In this document: one piece after another, positions 19,928 through 28,519 of the stretch
How positions within the stretch are numbered: position 1 is the first letter of the stretch
How the letters are laid out: each line of letters starts with the position of its first letter
Assembly (NCBI RefSeq): GCF_014647455.2
Contig: NZ_BMPF01000007.1
Span: forward strand, 1 to 64,000
Reading direction: 5' to 3'
Length of the DNA stretch: 64,000 nt
From: Halarchaeum grantii
GTDB lineage: Archaea > Halobacteriota > Halobacteria > Halobacteriales > Halobacteriaceae
Made by a program: the position numbers and the translations under genes
The notes under the pieces: generated by a model
The model's input: the letters and a program-made list of their open reading frames with translations, nothing else
What the model was told of the DNA's origin: nothing
Databases searched by the model: none

Positions 19928-20158
19928 TTATCGACCCTCTTCTCGTAGAGTTGCCATCCGCTGTTGTGCGTCGGCAATCGCTTCCACGGCGACCATACCT
20001 CTCCACAGGAAGTACAGAAACACGAGTACAAACCCTGGGAGAACTCCAAGTAACAACTGCCCCGCGATGAGCAGTGAATATGCGAGGAGGAGTATGTAGA
20101 ACACCACTATTGCAATGAGCCAGTTACGTGGAATTGATGGTGGGGACCAGTCCGTCAT
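19928..20158 (-). CDS. Small double-spanning membrane protein
   Basis: 76 residues from the ATG at 20158 (MTDWSPPSIPRNWL), giving a better start than seven codons upstream. Two membrane segments (LIAIVVFYILLLAYSLLIAG and LLLGVLPGFVLVFLYFLW) are followed by a short charged tail VEAIADAQQRMATLREEGR. No family recognised. It lies directly beside the 64-bp repeat. Confidence 0.5.
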   Translation of the reverse strand: MTDWSPPSIPRNWLIAIVVFYILLLAYSLLIAGQLLLGVLPGFVLVFLYFLWRGMVAVEAIADAQQRMATLREEGR

Positions 20159-20472
20159 ACATTTTCGATTATCTGTCACTGATTTAGTGATTACGCTACA
20201 AGGGTGATAAGTAGCTCATTTGTAGTTAGCAGTTGATCACCGCATCGGGGGAAATAGGAACACCACCAGCTCAATGAAGTAATCTGCGTCGTCGCGGTCC
20301 CTCCTATGATACAAAATACAGATCCTGTCTGACTTCGAAGATGATCTTACGCTTTCGGCCCTCCGAGCGGTTCAGTATCTCAGTGGTTTTCGTCGTGGGC
20401 GTCCACAGCGAATCATCCGAGAAGACGAGGAGCGTAGATGCCGTTCTAATTTCCCTGTTGAAAATAAACGGT

Positions 20473-20652
20473 TCAACTCTGCAGGAACCGTCCGACCTGC
20501 AGAACACCGTTTAGGAGACTCAGAACGAAAATCGAGGTCACTCCGAACTGGAATAGCATATCGTCATTGGAAGCGTGTCCAAACCATGTTACTCCCAGTG
20601 CGAGGATAACCAGGACAGCTAATCCCAAACTCAGTTTGTTAAACGTTTTCAT
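20473..20652 (-). CDS. Very small double-spanning membrane protein
   Basis: 59 residues from the ATG at 20652 (MKTFNKLSLGLAVLV). Two hydrophobic segments (LSLGLAVLVILALGVTWFG and FGVTSIFVLSLLNGVLQVG) are joined by a short acidic loop. An AT-rich stretch (TATTCGTATAAATACG) lies about 25-35 bp upstream, fitting a TATA box with a nearly leaderless start. No homologue recognised; function unknown. Confidence 0.45.
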   Translation of the reverse strand: MKTFNKLSLGLAVLVILALGVTWFGHASNDDMLFQFGVTSIFVLSLLNGVLQVGRFLQS

Positions 20653-20753
20653 AGTGACGTTATATTCTATTCGTATAAATACGTTCTCGAATATCGTCAC
20701 TTTATCACTCGTTATTGACCGATAGGTGAAGGGGAAGGTACCACTTAGATAGA

Positions 20754-21077
20754 TTACACTACTGCTCGATATGCTTGCCCACCACGAATAATACCGACGA
20801 TGGCGAGAAGCACATATAGGATAGTTAGCGTGACAAAACCCTGGTTCAGATAACCGACAACAGCGAAGATAAGAGAAAGGACTCCCGCTATCAACAGAGT
20901 AATTGAGTACGCTTTCTGCCTCTGTAAAAGCAAGAACGCACCAGCGACAGCGACTAGCAGTAGGAGTCCACTTGCGAGATATGCTCCTAACTGAACGACG
21001 GTATAAATTGCTCCGAGGAGACCCACAAGAATGAGTCCAACGCTGGTGAGGTTCCACCGTAATTCTTGGTTGCTCAC
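20754..21077 (-). CDS. Four-helix membrane protein of unknown function
   Basis: 107 residues if started at the GTG at 21077 (VSNQELRWNLTSVG), which removes an Arg/His-rich, non-haloarchaeal-looking N-terminus. Four evenly spaced membrane helices fill the protein, with a basic loop (LQRQKAYS) in the middle. It belongs to a row of small minus-strand membrane genes between 19.9 and 21.1 kb. No domain recognised. Confidence 0.55.
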   Translation of the reverse strand: MSNQELRWNLTSVGLILVGLLGAIYTVVQLGAYLASGLLLLVAVAGAFLLLQRQKAYSITLLIAGVLSLIFAVVGYLNQGFVTLTILYVLLAIVGIIRGGQAYRAVV

Positions 21078-21213
21078 ACAGGGAGGATGATGCCTGACAC
21101 GAAAAATAGTTCGGACTATACGCACCCCTACCTAACAGCTGTTTCACCAGACAAGATGTCTAACAAATGACATTTCAACAGAGACTTACATAATGTCTGG
21201 GTAGAATGAACCT

Positions 21214-21391
21214 ATGAGTCCGAAATACGAGGGATGGGAGAGACAGTACACTCTCGCCCTTGTGGCAGGCCTTGTCCATTTCGTATTGGGGTTCAGTGTT
21301 GATCGCGCTTGTGGCGGTGGCCGGTGTCGAATTGCTCAGTAAGATCGCTGGACGGAGACTACTTGGGACAAAGCCTCATCTCCGTGATTGA
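21214..21391 (+). pseudogene. Small membrane protein gene, probably frameshifted
   Basis: From ATG 21214 the frame reads MSPKYEGWERQYTLALVAGL VHFVLGFS, then protein-like sequence continues in the +2 frame as LIALVAVAGVELLSKIAGRR LLGTKPHLRD before a stop at 21391. Joining the two would give a protein of about 60 residues with two membrane segments. The uninterrupted frame stops after only 43 residues. Either a frameshift or chance; no homologue recognised. Confidence 0.35.
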
Positions 21392-21480
21392 GGGGGACTC
21401 ATCTGATGAACGATTCGCACGGTTGATCCAGCATACCGGCCAATATCCATCGCTGTTCGGATGCAGTACTCAGCGACCCC

Positions 21481-21921
21481 TTAGCTGTCAGTAAGGTCGG
21501 GAAGTCGCTCGTCGAACAATCTGTCGAGTGCTGTCCAGAGGACCTCCGTCGGGAGTTCCTTCTCGAAGTTGGCACGTTCGTGCTTATTCCCGCCTGTGAC
21601 CGGATTCTCGTACTGGAAGTGAACGGGCCCGAGTTCGGGATGATCGTCGTCGCGATGCCAGCCGCAGTTGAACCCCGTGTTTGGGTCCGCGTAGTGGATG
21701 CGGTAGTACTGGTCGTCTGTGGTGAAGCGCCACTCGACGTCGAGTGTTGGTGCGTCTGGGCCGGTTGGAGGGAACACGCGGTTCGGGTCGACCTGTGCAC
21801 GGAGAAATTTCTTGACGATGCTGTCCGGCTCGTAGGCGACTGTCGTGACAGTCGGATAGCGCCGGAGGACGTCCTTTAGCCCCTCGTAGACGGAGCTATC
21901 GATAGTTCCGGAGAGACCCAT
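21481..21921 (-). CDS. TumE-like (DUF6516-type) toxin candidate
   Basis: 146 residues. The core (VEWRFTTDDQYYRIHYAD, FNCGWHRDDDHPELGPVHFQ, then HERANFEKELPTEVLW) matches the pattern of small beta-strand proteins with a His-Asp-rich H-x-D/H-P-E centre found in TumE/DUF6516 toxins. Its gene follows the winged-helix gene at 21925-22443 with a 3-bp gap, the classic order antitoxin/regulator then toxin. Biochemical activity is not shown by the sequence. Alternative: an accessory protein of the regulator. Confidence 0.5.
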   Translation of the reverse strand: MGLSGTIDSSVYEGLKDVLRRYPTVTTVAYEPDSIVKKFLRAQVDPNRVFPPTGPDAPTLDVEWRFTTDDQYYRIHYADPNTGFNCGWHRDDDHPELGPVHFQYENPVTGGNKHERANFEKELPTEVLWTALDRLFDERLPDLTDS

Positions 21922-21924
21922 TCG

Positions 21925-22443
21925 TCAGACGGAGATCGTGTCGCGTTCGGTCGCCCAGTCGTACTCGGTAAGGGCTGCCTGAACGACGGGGATGCGGTCG
22001 TCGAGATGCTCCCACTCGCTCGCGACCTCGCGGCGCTCCTCGATCTCGTCGGCGTCGTCGAGGTCGGCGATGCTCGCGCGAAGCTCGCCGGGAGTTTCGA
22101 CGCCGTAGGTTGTCTGCCAGTCGGTGATTGTGGTCCGCATCGATTCGAGGGCAGACGTGAGCTCCTCGCGACTATGTTCGCGTTGGAGGGAGGCGACTTC
22201 ACGGTAGGTCGCCATGAGTTGGTCGACGCAGTAGAGAGTCTGGTCGCCCTGCTCGATCTTCCGGAGGACGTTGTCCGCGACGAGCTGGTCGAGGTACTTC
22301 TGTGCGGTCTTCACCGAGACGTCGGTCTCGTCGGCGATCCAGGAGGCGGTGCGCGGCGTCCGGAGCGTGCGCGCGGCGGCGCGAACCCGCTCGCCGCGCG
22401 TCATCGACGCACGCTCGTCGTCGCGTTCTGTGTCGTCGGCCAT
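21925..22443 (-). CDS. Winged-helix regulator (DUF7342-like), likely antitoxin of the downstream gene
   Basis: 172 residues. The winged helix lies at about residues 14-75 (RVRAAARTLRTPRTASWIAD, VSVKTAQKYLDQLVADNVLR, YCVDQL). A coiled-coil-prone region and TTITDWQTTYGVETPGELRA follow, as in the gene at 14812. It ends 3 bp before the TumE-like gene, so both are co-transcribed. The composition (highly GC-rich, acidic) fits the resident genome rather than the AT-rich neighbours. Confidence 0.68.
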   Translation of the reverse strand: MADDTERDDERASMTRGERVRAAARTLRTPRTASWIADETDVSVKTAQKYLDQLVADNVLRKIEQGDQTLYCVDQLMATYREVASLQREHSREELTSALESMRTTITDWQTTYGVETPGELRASIADLDDADEIEERREVASEWEHLDDRIPVVQAALTEYDWATERDTISV

Positions 22444-22640
22444 ACTCCACCTACGAGTTTCTAGAACATATATCCAAAGGGTTAGAGATATAGTTCCCTA
22501 ATGCACGGATGCTGTCGGTGCGTTTCTCAGTACTCATCATCGTGTGAGGAAGGAACGGTCTTGTTCGCCGAATTTTCCAGAGTATGACCGCTATCTCGTG
22601 CACAAATTCTGTCGTTCGGGACTACTGCACTGGTGGAGAA

Positions 22641-22700
22641 GTTGAGACCGGCCGTCTCAATGCATACGGTTCTTGAACCGGCTCGTGACTCTGGATGAGG
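22641..22700 (+). repeat. Intergenic hairpin repeat, copy 1 (second copy at 40881-40925)
   Basis: GTTGAGACCGGCCGTCTCAA forms TTGAGAC/GTCTCAA with a 5-base loop, followed by TGCATACGG and, after a variable stretch, CTGGATGAGG. The same succession with small changes is found at 40881-40925. It lies in a 400-bp gene-free gap (22444-22842) where nothing else was recognised. Confidence 0.55.
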
Positions 22701-22842
22701 TACTCCTTCGACCTCTCATCGTTTTCACTTCTAACAATAGGCGAAGCAGGAGGGCTGCTCGCTCCTCGGAAACTAGTATATTTAGCTAATGTTGAAGTCG
22801 TGAATGGACGTGCTAATACTGGTCCAATCGCAAAAATTTCTT

Positions 22843-23409
22843 CTACTCATTCCACGTAAGCTGGCCAACGGTTGGAAACTCAACCTTGGCCGTTTGGGGT
22901 GGGTTGTAGTATCGTGACTTGATGTCGTAGTATCCGAATTCGGGAGGGATACGAGCGCACGCCTTTGCCAGATTTTCGTCCGCTGTGTGGGTGATCACAT
23001 GAATTCGGGCATTCGCATCGAACAATCGAACTGCCAACGCGACCAACGCCGCATCCTGCCAGTTGTTCGTCTCTGGATACTTGCTCTGCTGGTTGAGAAA
23101 CTCATCTGCAACGAACCGTGCTTTCTCAACTGGTCCAGCGCTCCTATCGAACCCCTGGGTGCGATCACCTGGCAGTGATGGAGCTACCCGAAGCCACCCT
23201 TCTTCGATAGCCGCATCGAGGTACGGATTCGTCGGCGAGTCGGCACTCCCGGTATCTGCCAGCTCGTGGTAGACCGCTGCTGGCACCCAAATTTCGGTTC
23301 CGGCGTCTTCTACGGCTGACTTGAGATTCTGTAAGTGCGGACTCGGGTGTTTCCCCAAGTTCCGAAACATCACCGTGTCTGCAATGTTCGCAGTATACAT
23401 CCTCGTCAC
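22843..23409 (-). CDS. PIN-like ribonuclease toxin candidate
   Basis: 188 residues from the GTG at 23409 (an ATG at 23400 is also possible). A PIN-like acidic quartet can be placed at Asp11 (ANIADTVMF), Glu49 (AVYHELAD), Asp119 (NNWQDAALVALAVRLF) and Asp144 (ITHTADENL). It follows the HTH gene at 23415-24038 with a gap of 5 bp, so the two form a regulator-toxin-like operon. It is longer than ordinary VapC and lacks clear similarity to the VapC at 16708. Confidence 0.62.
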   Translation of the reverse strand: MTRMYTANIADTVMFRNLGKHPSPHLQNLKSAVEDAGTEIWVPAAVYHELADTGSADSPTNPYLDAAIEEGWLRVAPSLPGDRTQGFDRSAGPVEKARFVADEFLNQQSKYPETNNWQDAALVALAVRLFDANARIHVITHTADENLAKACARIPPEFGYYDIKSRYYNPPQTAKVEFPTVGQLTWNE

Positions 23410-23414
23410 TCAGT

Positions 23415-24038
23415 CTACTTGTCAGCGTATTCCTCGAGAAGCCCGTCTTCATCCTCATCGAAATCATCCGGTGTGTACGTCGTCGGGGTCGACTCGTCGT
23501 CTCCAAGATCGAGGATCGAATAGAGCGCTTCGACGAGGTCATACGTCGTTCCAGGAGATAGATCTGTGAGGCTCGCGATTTGCCGGATTGTAACATCGCC
23601 CTCACTGTGTGCCTTCACGAGGTCGTATGCGAGTGCGAATGTGACGATTCCGTGGTCTTCGAGGACCCGTTCGATCGCTGGGTACTCGTTCTTCTGGGCG
23701 ATCACCTCGATAATCTTGGGGGTGATCGAGACTTCCGTCTCGCGGACTGTCAACGTTAGCTCGAATTCCTCAGCGGTGTATACGGCAGTCCCGGCCTCGT
23801 TACCAACCTTGCTGATCAGGCCCGCTTGCTCCAGTTTATGCAGGTAGTCGTACACCGTCTTTTTGGAGACAGTCGTTGTTTCGACGAGTTCGGGGGCTGT
23901 TGCAGTCTCTACCCGTTTAATCGACGTGTAGAGGTCAGCGAGGGACGGGTTCTCAAGTAATTCTGCGAACGTCGGAATTCCAGTGATCGTTCCCGGAGTG
24001 TCCCCCGCGTTTCGCACGTGTTCTGTATCGTAGCTCAT
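23415..24038 (-). CDS. HTH transcriptional regulator / antitoxin candidate
   Basis: 207 residues from the ATG at 24038 (MSYDTEHVRNAGDTPG); the start is supported by a TATA-like element about 30 bp upstream. One winged helix lies near residues 40-95 (SLADLYTSIKRVETATAPEL, VSKKTVYDYLHKLEQAGLIS), and a second HTH-like block near 150-190 (DVTIRQIASLTDLSPGTTYD). It ends in a very acidic tail DEDEDGLLEEYADK. The overall layout is common among haloarchaeal two-HTH regulators encoded next to PIN-like proteins. Confidence 0.65.
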   Translation of the reverse strand: MSYDTEHVRNAGDTPGTITGIPTFAELLENPSLADLYTSIKRVETATAPELVETTTVSKKTVYDYLHKLEQAGLISKVGNEAGTAVYTAEEFELTLTVRETEVSITPKIIEVIAQKNEYPAIERVLEDHGIVTFALAYDLVKAHSEGDVTIRQIASLTDLSPGTTYDLVEALYSILDLGDDESTPTTYTPDDFDEDEDGLLEEYADK

Positions 24039-24064
24039 CTTGTATAGAGTTACGAAACTAGAAA

Positions 24065-24071
24065 CCATAAA
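24065..24071 (-). promoter_or_regulatory. Probable TATA box of the HTH/PIN-like operon
   Basis: TTTATGG on the minus strand, centred about 30 bp before the ATG at 24038, consistent with a leaderless or near-leaderless haloarchaeal transcript. Confidence 0.45.
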
Positions 24072-24464
24072 CGTTTGCCACGGAAACGGGACGCTGTAAT
24101 ATTCATAAACGAGGACAACCACAGGGATAGCTCTGTTACGTGCCTTAACTACACGATACTCGCTCCCCCAACGGCCATTAAGTAGATACGCACACCGATT
24201 TTTGCTGCGCTCACTCGCTTCGCTCGTTCGTGGTCCCTCCGTCTTCTGTACTTACCCTTCCTCGACAGGCTGTCACAACTGTTTAATGACGCACTCTACC
24301 CAGGTATTCGGTAGCCGGTATCCGAGAACTATCATAGAGAGTTCAGATAGTTCAAGCCGGATCGGCCACTCTTGTAGGGGGTCGTATTGAGCAAACGGCT
24401 CATGTGAGCACAACCTTCCCGCAACAAAGCTGAATTCTTGCGGTTGTGGTTCTTTCTTCGGTGT

Positions 24465-24815
24465 CTACATGGCCGAGGGAAGCACTGAGATGTTGCGATG
24501 CCGAAGCCAGTACTCACCGCCGGCTAGGAGGGCATAGCCGACGAGATATATCGGTGCCCAGACGAACACGAAGAGGAATCCAGGCGAATCACCTTGGCCA
24601 CTTCCAAACGGGGGGATATAGACGGGAACGTGCCAGAAGAGGAGAATACCCACCAGCAGCACTCCCGGACTGCGAATCTTATATCGGAGCCAGAGCAGGA
24701 CAGGAACCCCGATCGTCCCGAGCCCGAACACTGTCGATAATACAAGGGCATGCCAGAGCGTCCCCGAAATCGAGACGTTCGAAGAGGGAAGAAGACTGTA
24801 CCCGAACACGACCAA
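24465..24815 (-). CDS. Polytopic membrane protein, start uncertain
   Basis: 116 residues from a TTG at 24815. At least three membrane helices (ALVLSTVFGLGTIGVPVLLW; GVLLVGILLFWHVPVYIPPF; FLFVFVWAPIYLVGYALLAG). The frame stays open and membrane-like upstream of the TTG (LAISLAVTILYS) without an ATG or GTG, so the true start may be further 5' or the 5' end is damaged. No family recognised; isolated on its strand. Confidence 0.45.
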   Translation of the reverse strand: MVVFGYSLLPSSNVSISGTLWHALVLSTVFGLGTIGVPVLLWLRYKIRSPGVLLVGILLFWHVPVYIPPFGSGQGDSPGFLFVFVWAPIYLVGYALLAGGEYWLRHRNISVLPSAM

Positions 24816-25056
24816 TGAATAGAGAATAGTGACCGCGAGGCTGATTGCGAGGGGGTCGGTTCCATGCAGCCGACAACGGTGACCACCGTTGGAGGGTCGC
24901 CATATCGGACTATGGTGCGTTTGTCGCCATAATTCCGTCCACTATGCCGACCTGTGGGGACGCAAGATCCAGCATCTGAGAGGCTTTCACTACGATTGGG
25001 GGATCAGTTCGTTGTAGGTGTCATCTCTCGAGATTCACGCCAGTCAACACCTCCAA

Positions 25057-26022
25057 ATGAGTGCGGACTCACCATCCGGTATGGTCCCGACTCGCCGACG
25101 TTTCCTCCAAATTGGCGGGGCAACAACGTTGACGGCACTCGCCGGCTGTACGAGCGATCTCCTCGGCTCGAAGGATACTTCCTCCGAGTACAGCCTCACC
25201 GTCGACTCAATCGACGCCCCGCCGGTCGAATACGCCCTCTACGAACCTGACGATGGGGCGCTATTCGGAGAGCCAGCACGGACTGCACTTGACAACGTTC
25301 TCCCGGACGGACGACACACGTCGTACGGGTACAAACCGCTCCCGAGCGACGCCTACGTGGCTCACGAGGGGTCGTACTACCAGACGAAACACGTCATCAC
25401 CGGGCGCACACGGATGGAGCGCCAGCTGGTTCGTGTCGACCCCGTTCCCGAAGAGCAAGTGCCCAACGACGCAGTCCTGATCGACACACTCGAACAGCCG
25501 AGCGCACGCGCACTCAAAATCCTCCACAGCTACACCCACACTAATGGCGAGACGAGTACGGCCGAGTTGCTTCGCGGTGATGCCTACGTCCTGCGCCGGC
25601 CATCGGAACGCGAGAGCCGGCTTGCGACCGGCGATCTCGACGGCCGAGTTGTGACGATGACCGAGAGCGGAACGTGGGCGTACCGCGTCCGTGTAACCCG
25701 CGAGCAGATTGTCGAGACGGCGTACACGGCACTGGCCATCGAGGTCGCTGACTCGCGTGCCCAGTTCCGCGATGTCGTCTTCGGCTCGCGGATCGATGCT
25801 GAACTCACCCCAGCAACGCTTCCGACCGATGCACAGGAGATCCTCGATCAGGCAATCGCACGGGAGACGTACACGGAGACGGCTCCACTCTCAGAATCGT
25901 TCGACACGGTGCTCGACGCCCTCGGCCTCGGCGCCGTCGACACGGACGTAACCGGCAAATTGCTCTGGTACGACGAGGGGTTCTATCGCTACGCGCTGTA
26001 CGTCAATCCCCCCGCGGCGTAG
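25057..26022 (+). CDS. Tat-exported lipoprotein of unknown function
   Basis: 321 residues from ATG 25057 (MSADSPSGMVPTRRRFLQIG); an ATG at 25081 would start right at the twin-arginine motif. The signal is RRRFLQIGG...TALAGC, a Tat signal with a lipobox (LAGC), so the mature protein is lipid-anchored outside the cell. The acidic mature part has no recognised domain; it may form two similar alpha/beta halves (VEYALYEPDDGALFGEPART; FYRYALYVNPP at the end). It lies head-to-tail 56 bp upstream of the next membrane protein, possibly one transcript. Confidence 0.6.
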   Translation: MSADSPSGMVPTRRRFLQIGGATTLTALAGCTSDLLGSKDTSSEYSLTVDSIDAPPVEYALYEPDDGALFGEPARTALDNVLPDGRHTSYGYKPLPSDAYVAHEGSYYQTKHVITGRTRMERQLVRVDPVPEEQVPNDAVLIDTLEQPSARALKILHSYTHTNGETSTAELLRGDAYVLRRPSERESRLATGDLDGRVVTMTESGTWAYRVRVTREQIVETAYTALAIEVADSRAQFRDVVFGSRIDAELTPATLPTDAQEILDQAIARETYTETAPLSESFDTVLDALGLGAVDTDVTGKLLWYDEGFYRYALYVNPPAA

Positions 26023-26078
26023 CGTGGCGAGCTGTTCGATAGGGAATAACTTTTCAGGTCGCCGATGGAATCCCCGAT

Positions 26079-26876
26079 ATGGCTGTCCTGAATGCCCTCC
26101 GCCGGACGCCGAGCGCCCTCCGCCGAAATCCGATGCTGCTCGTTCCAGTACTCGCCCTGTCATTGATCCAGGTACCACAGTTGGCCCTCCAGGCGGTCGA
26201 TCCATTACTCAGCAGTATCGTCTCACTCGGTATGTCGCTCGTCTTTCTCGTCGTGATGCCGTTCTTCCACGGTGGGTTGATCGCGATGGCCGACGAAGCC
26301 CTCGATGGACGAACGGCACTACAGACGTTCGTCGACGACGGGAAAGCCAACTACGTCTCGCTGCTCGTCGCGTATCTCGCCCTGATGGCCGTCAACTTCG
26401 CCCTCGGGATGGTCGCGTTCTTCGTCGCTCTGTTCGGTGGCATCTTCGTCCTCGGCGGCGGTGGCCTCGAATCAGCGAACCTCGCTGTTCTCGCTGCCAT
26501 CGGAATCGTCGTCGCAATCGTCGTCCTCCTGTATCTCCTGGTGCTCTTTTTCCTCCAGTTCTACGGCCAGGCAATCGTGCTCGAGGACATGGGCGCGGTC
26601 GACGGGCTCAAACACAGCGCGTCGGTCGTTCGCCACCACCTCGTGAGTACGCTTGGCTACTCCGTCCTCGTCGGTGTCCTCAGTGGCGTGTTTGGTGGTG
26701 TGTTCGGCGTGCTCTCGCTGTTGCTGTCACCGCAATCAGCGACCACGCTTGGACTTCCCGAGCCATCGCTCCCGATTATGGTCGTCGTCGGGCTCCTCAT
26801 CCTCGCGGGTGGAACGTTGTTCGGCGGCTTCTTCGCGGTGTACTCCGTGTCGTTCTATCGAGAACTCACGCGCTGA
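26079..26876 (+). CDS. Polytopic membrane protein (haloarchaeal DUF7847-like)
   Basis: 265 residues. An Arg-rich amphipathic start (NALRRTPSALRRNPMLLVP) is followed by about six membrane helices with Gly/Leu/Val-rich sequence and a central cytoplasmic loop carrying AIVLEDMGAVDGLKHSASVV RHH. This loop motif (D/E-G-x3-A-x-R..S) is typical of the widespread haloarchaeal membrane proteins related to the glycerophosphoryl-diester-associated GlpQ membrane domain. No enzymatic residues visible. Function unknown. Confidence 0.65.
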   Translation: MAVLNALRRTPSALRRNPMLLVPVLALSLIQVPQLALQAVDPLLSSIVSLGMSLVFLVVMPFFHGGLIAMADEALDGRTALQTFVDDGKANYVSLLVAYLALMAVNFALGMVAFFVALFGGIFVLGGGGLESANLAVLAAIGIVVAIVVLLYLLVLFFLQFYGQAIVLEDMGAVDGLKHSASVVRHHLVSTLGYSVLVGVLSGVFGGVFGVLSLLLSPQSATTLGLPEPSLPIMVVVGLLILAGGTLFGGFFAVYSVSFYRELTR

Positions 26877-26889
26877 TTAGTACGGCTGA

Positions 26890-27486
26890 TCAGTACCCGT
26901 CGAAACGGTCTCCGAGGTCGAAGCGGCCAATATCAACGGACGCTGGAGACTGATCGGGGGGTTCGGTTTCCGTCGGACGAACGTACCCAACTCGGAGGTC
27001 ATCGGTCGCCTGCACCCAGAAGTTCTCTACAGATGCGTGTCCAGCCAGCGGAAGGTCGTTGAACGCATCACGGCGAGCCTGTGCGTGCAGGTGATCGCCA
27101 TCTTCGGTTATCGGCCCAAGCTTAACGTTGTACTTCACCTGGCCGAACTCGGTAGTCAGATCGTCGTGCGTCTCCGATGAAATGGTGACCGACGCGTCAT
27201 CGACGGCCCCCTCAACGTACTCCCGATCGAAGCCACCGAATACCTCGTTTTGCTCACGGTCGAACTGTAGCCCGAGGACCTCGGTCCAAACAGAAGAGTC
27301 CGCTTGAGTGAGTTTGACTTCCACTGCCTTCTGCCAGACCAGCCCACTCACTGACTGTATCATCTCCGGTGTCGTCGTACTTTGCGTGTCGTTCGATGAG
27401 TCAATCGCTCCACACCCTGCAAGAGAGGAAACACTTCCAGTGGCACAGAGCGCCAGGAATCGACGACGCGAGGATGGAGGACTCAT
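26890..27486 (-). CDS. Tat lipoprotein, DUF6517-like
   Basis: 198 residues from the ATG at 27486 (MSPPSSRRRFLALCATGS); longer readings add non-coding-like residues. It has a Tat motif SRRRFLAL and lipobox SSLAGC. The mature protein is an alpha/beta domain with VWQKAVEVKLTQADSSVWTE, LHAQARRDAFNDL and VENFWVQATDDLRVGYVRP, resembling small haloarchaeal lipoproteins of the DUF6517 type. It converges with the 26079-26876 gene. Role unknown. Confidence 0.58.
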   Translation of the reverse strand: MSPPSSRRRFLALCATGSVSSLAGCGAIDSSNDTQSTTTPEMIQSVSGLVWQKAVEVKLTQADSSVWTEVLGLQFDREQNEVFGGFDREYVEGAVDDASVTISSETHDDLTTEFGQVKYNVKLGPITEDGDHLHAQARRDAFNDLPLAGHASVENFWVQATDDLRVGYVRPTETEPPDQSPASVDIGRFDLGDRFDGY

Positions 27487-27719
27487 ATCGAACCAAAATG
27501 TCTCCATGAGTGTATATTTTCCCACCCGTGAATTTGAACTGATAGACACCCAATCCCACACAGCGGTTAATTCACACTGTCCTCTCTGAAAGGACTGCTG
27601 TGGGGCTTTCTACGACACGCTCGGCGATTAGAGATACATCCGACTCGTCCGTTGGCGATATTGATGGAGAGCGGGGAGATAGTCGACACATCCATACGGG
27701 GTTCGACTCGATTTTACAT

Positions 27720-28469
27720 ATGGTCCTCGGATTCTCCGGGAGTCAACTGTTCGGCGTCGGTCTCGCCGTTATCGGGATGGTCGTCCTCGCGTTCAGTGGG
27801 CGGTACGTCTGGCGTGCCACCGGCATCTACCGGGCAGCGGCCGTCTCGACGCTCGGAGAGACAACTCCCGGGACGCTCGTTCGCATCTCTGGAACGGCCC
27901 AACAGGGCGAAGCCGACCTCCTGAGCGCGCCCTTCAGCGGGAGGGACTGCCTCGCCCTCCGGTACGCCGTCGAAGAACGTCGTCTGAGTCCGGTCTTGCT
28001 CCCTTGGTTCGTGACGATACACGAGCTGGCGGGCTCGGATACGTTCCGCCTGCGGACATCCGAAGCCGACATCGATATTGTCGAACCGGCACACACCGTA
28101 ACACTCGAACGCAATATCGTCGCGACCGTCCCGCCGAGCGACGACCCACCTGAACGCATCGAACGGTTTGAGCGGGGCGCCGCGGCCGTTCCGGTGACGA
28201 CGTACTGGCGCGAACCTCCATCGCTCTTGCAACCGATCACGAGACTTCTCTCGATCGGAACCCGCCGCTACAGCGAACAGCGTGCGACGCCCGGAGACGA
28301 CCTCACCGTTGTCGGTCGCGTCACCGAAAGGAGAGATGGCGTCAATCCCCTCGTCGTCTCCGACCGGCCACCGAGACAGACGTTCCTCCGGATGACCAAG
28401 ACATCGCTCGTTGGCCTCTGCATCGGTGTGTTCGTCGTCGTGCTCGGGCTCGTGCTCGTTTTGCTCTGA
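27720..28469 (+). CDS. GIDE-domain-like membrane protein
   Basis: 249 residues from the ATG at 27720 (MVLGFSGSQLFGVGLAVIGM); the longer frame prepends 40 polar residues with no start support. It has one N-terminal helix, a soluble domain of about 180 residues beginning TPGTLVRISGTAQQGEADLL SAPFSG with RDCLALRYAVEE, and a C-terminal helix. The G-x-A...L.aPfSg...C.a.ry pattern is that of the GIDE/MUL1-like domain found in many prokaryotes without the RING finger. It is followed 50 bp later by another membrane protein, probably co-transcribed. Confidence 0.6.
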   Translation: MVLGFSGSQLFGVGLAVIGMVVLAFSGRYVWRATGIYRAAAVSTLGETTPGTLVRISGTAQQGEADLLSAPFSGRDCLALRYAVEERRLSPVLLPWFVTIHELAGSDTFRLRTSEADIDIVEPAHTVTLERNIVATVPPSDDPPERIERFERGAAAVPVTTYWREPPSLLQPITRLLSIGTRRYSEQRATPGDDLTVVGRVTERRDGVNPLVVSDRPPRQTFLRMTKTSLVGLCIGVFVVVLGLVLVLL

Positions 28470-28519
28470 ACGGCCCGAAATCAGAACATCTACGCCGACG
28501 GTTCGTCTACGTCCTATCG

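Noticed and set aside
20304-20507. Open frames on both strands near 20.3-20.5 kb
   Set aside because: The plus strand reads SDFEDDLTLSALRAVQYLSG, possibly a transposase remnant, but it has no start and could not be matched to a family.
24184-24300. GC-rich CTGCGCTCACTCGCTTCGCT stretch as a possible structured RNA
   Set aside because: This kind of sequence is widespread between haloarchaeal genes and shows no convincing stem or conserved partner here.
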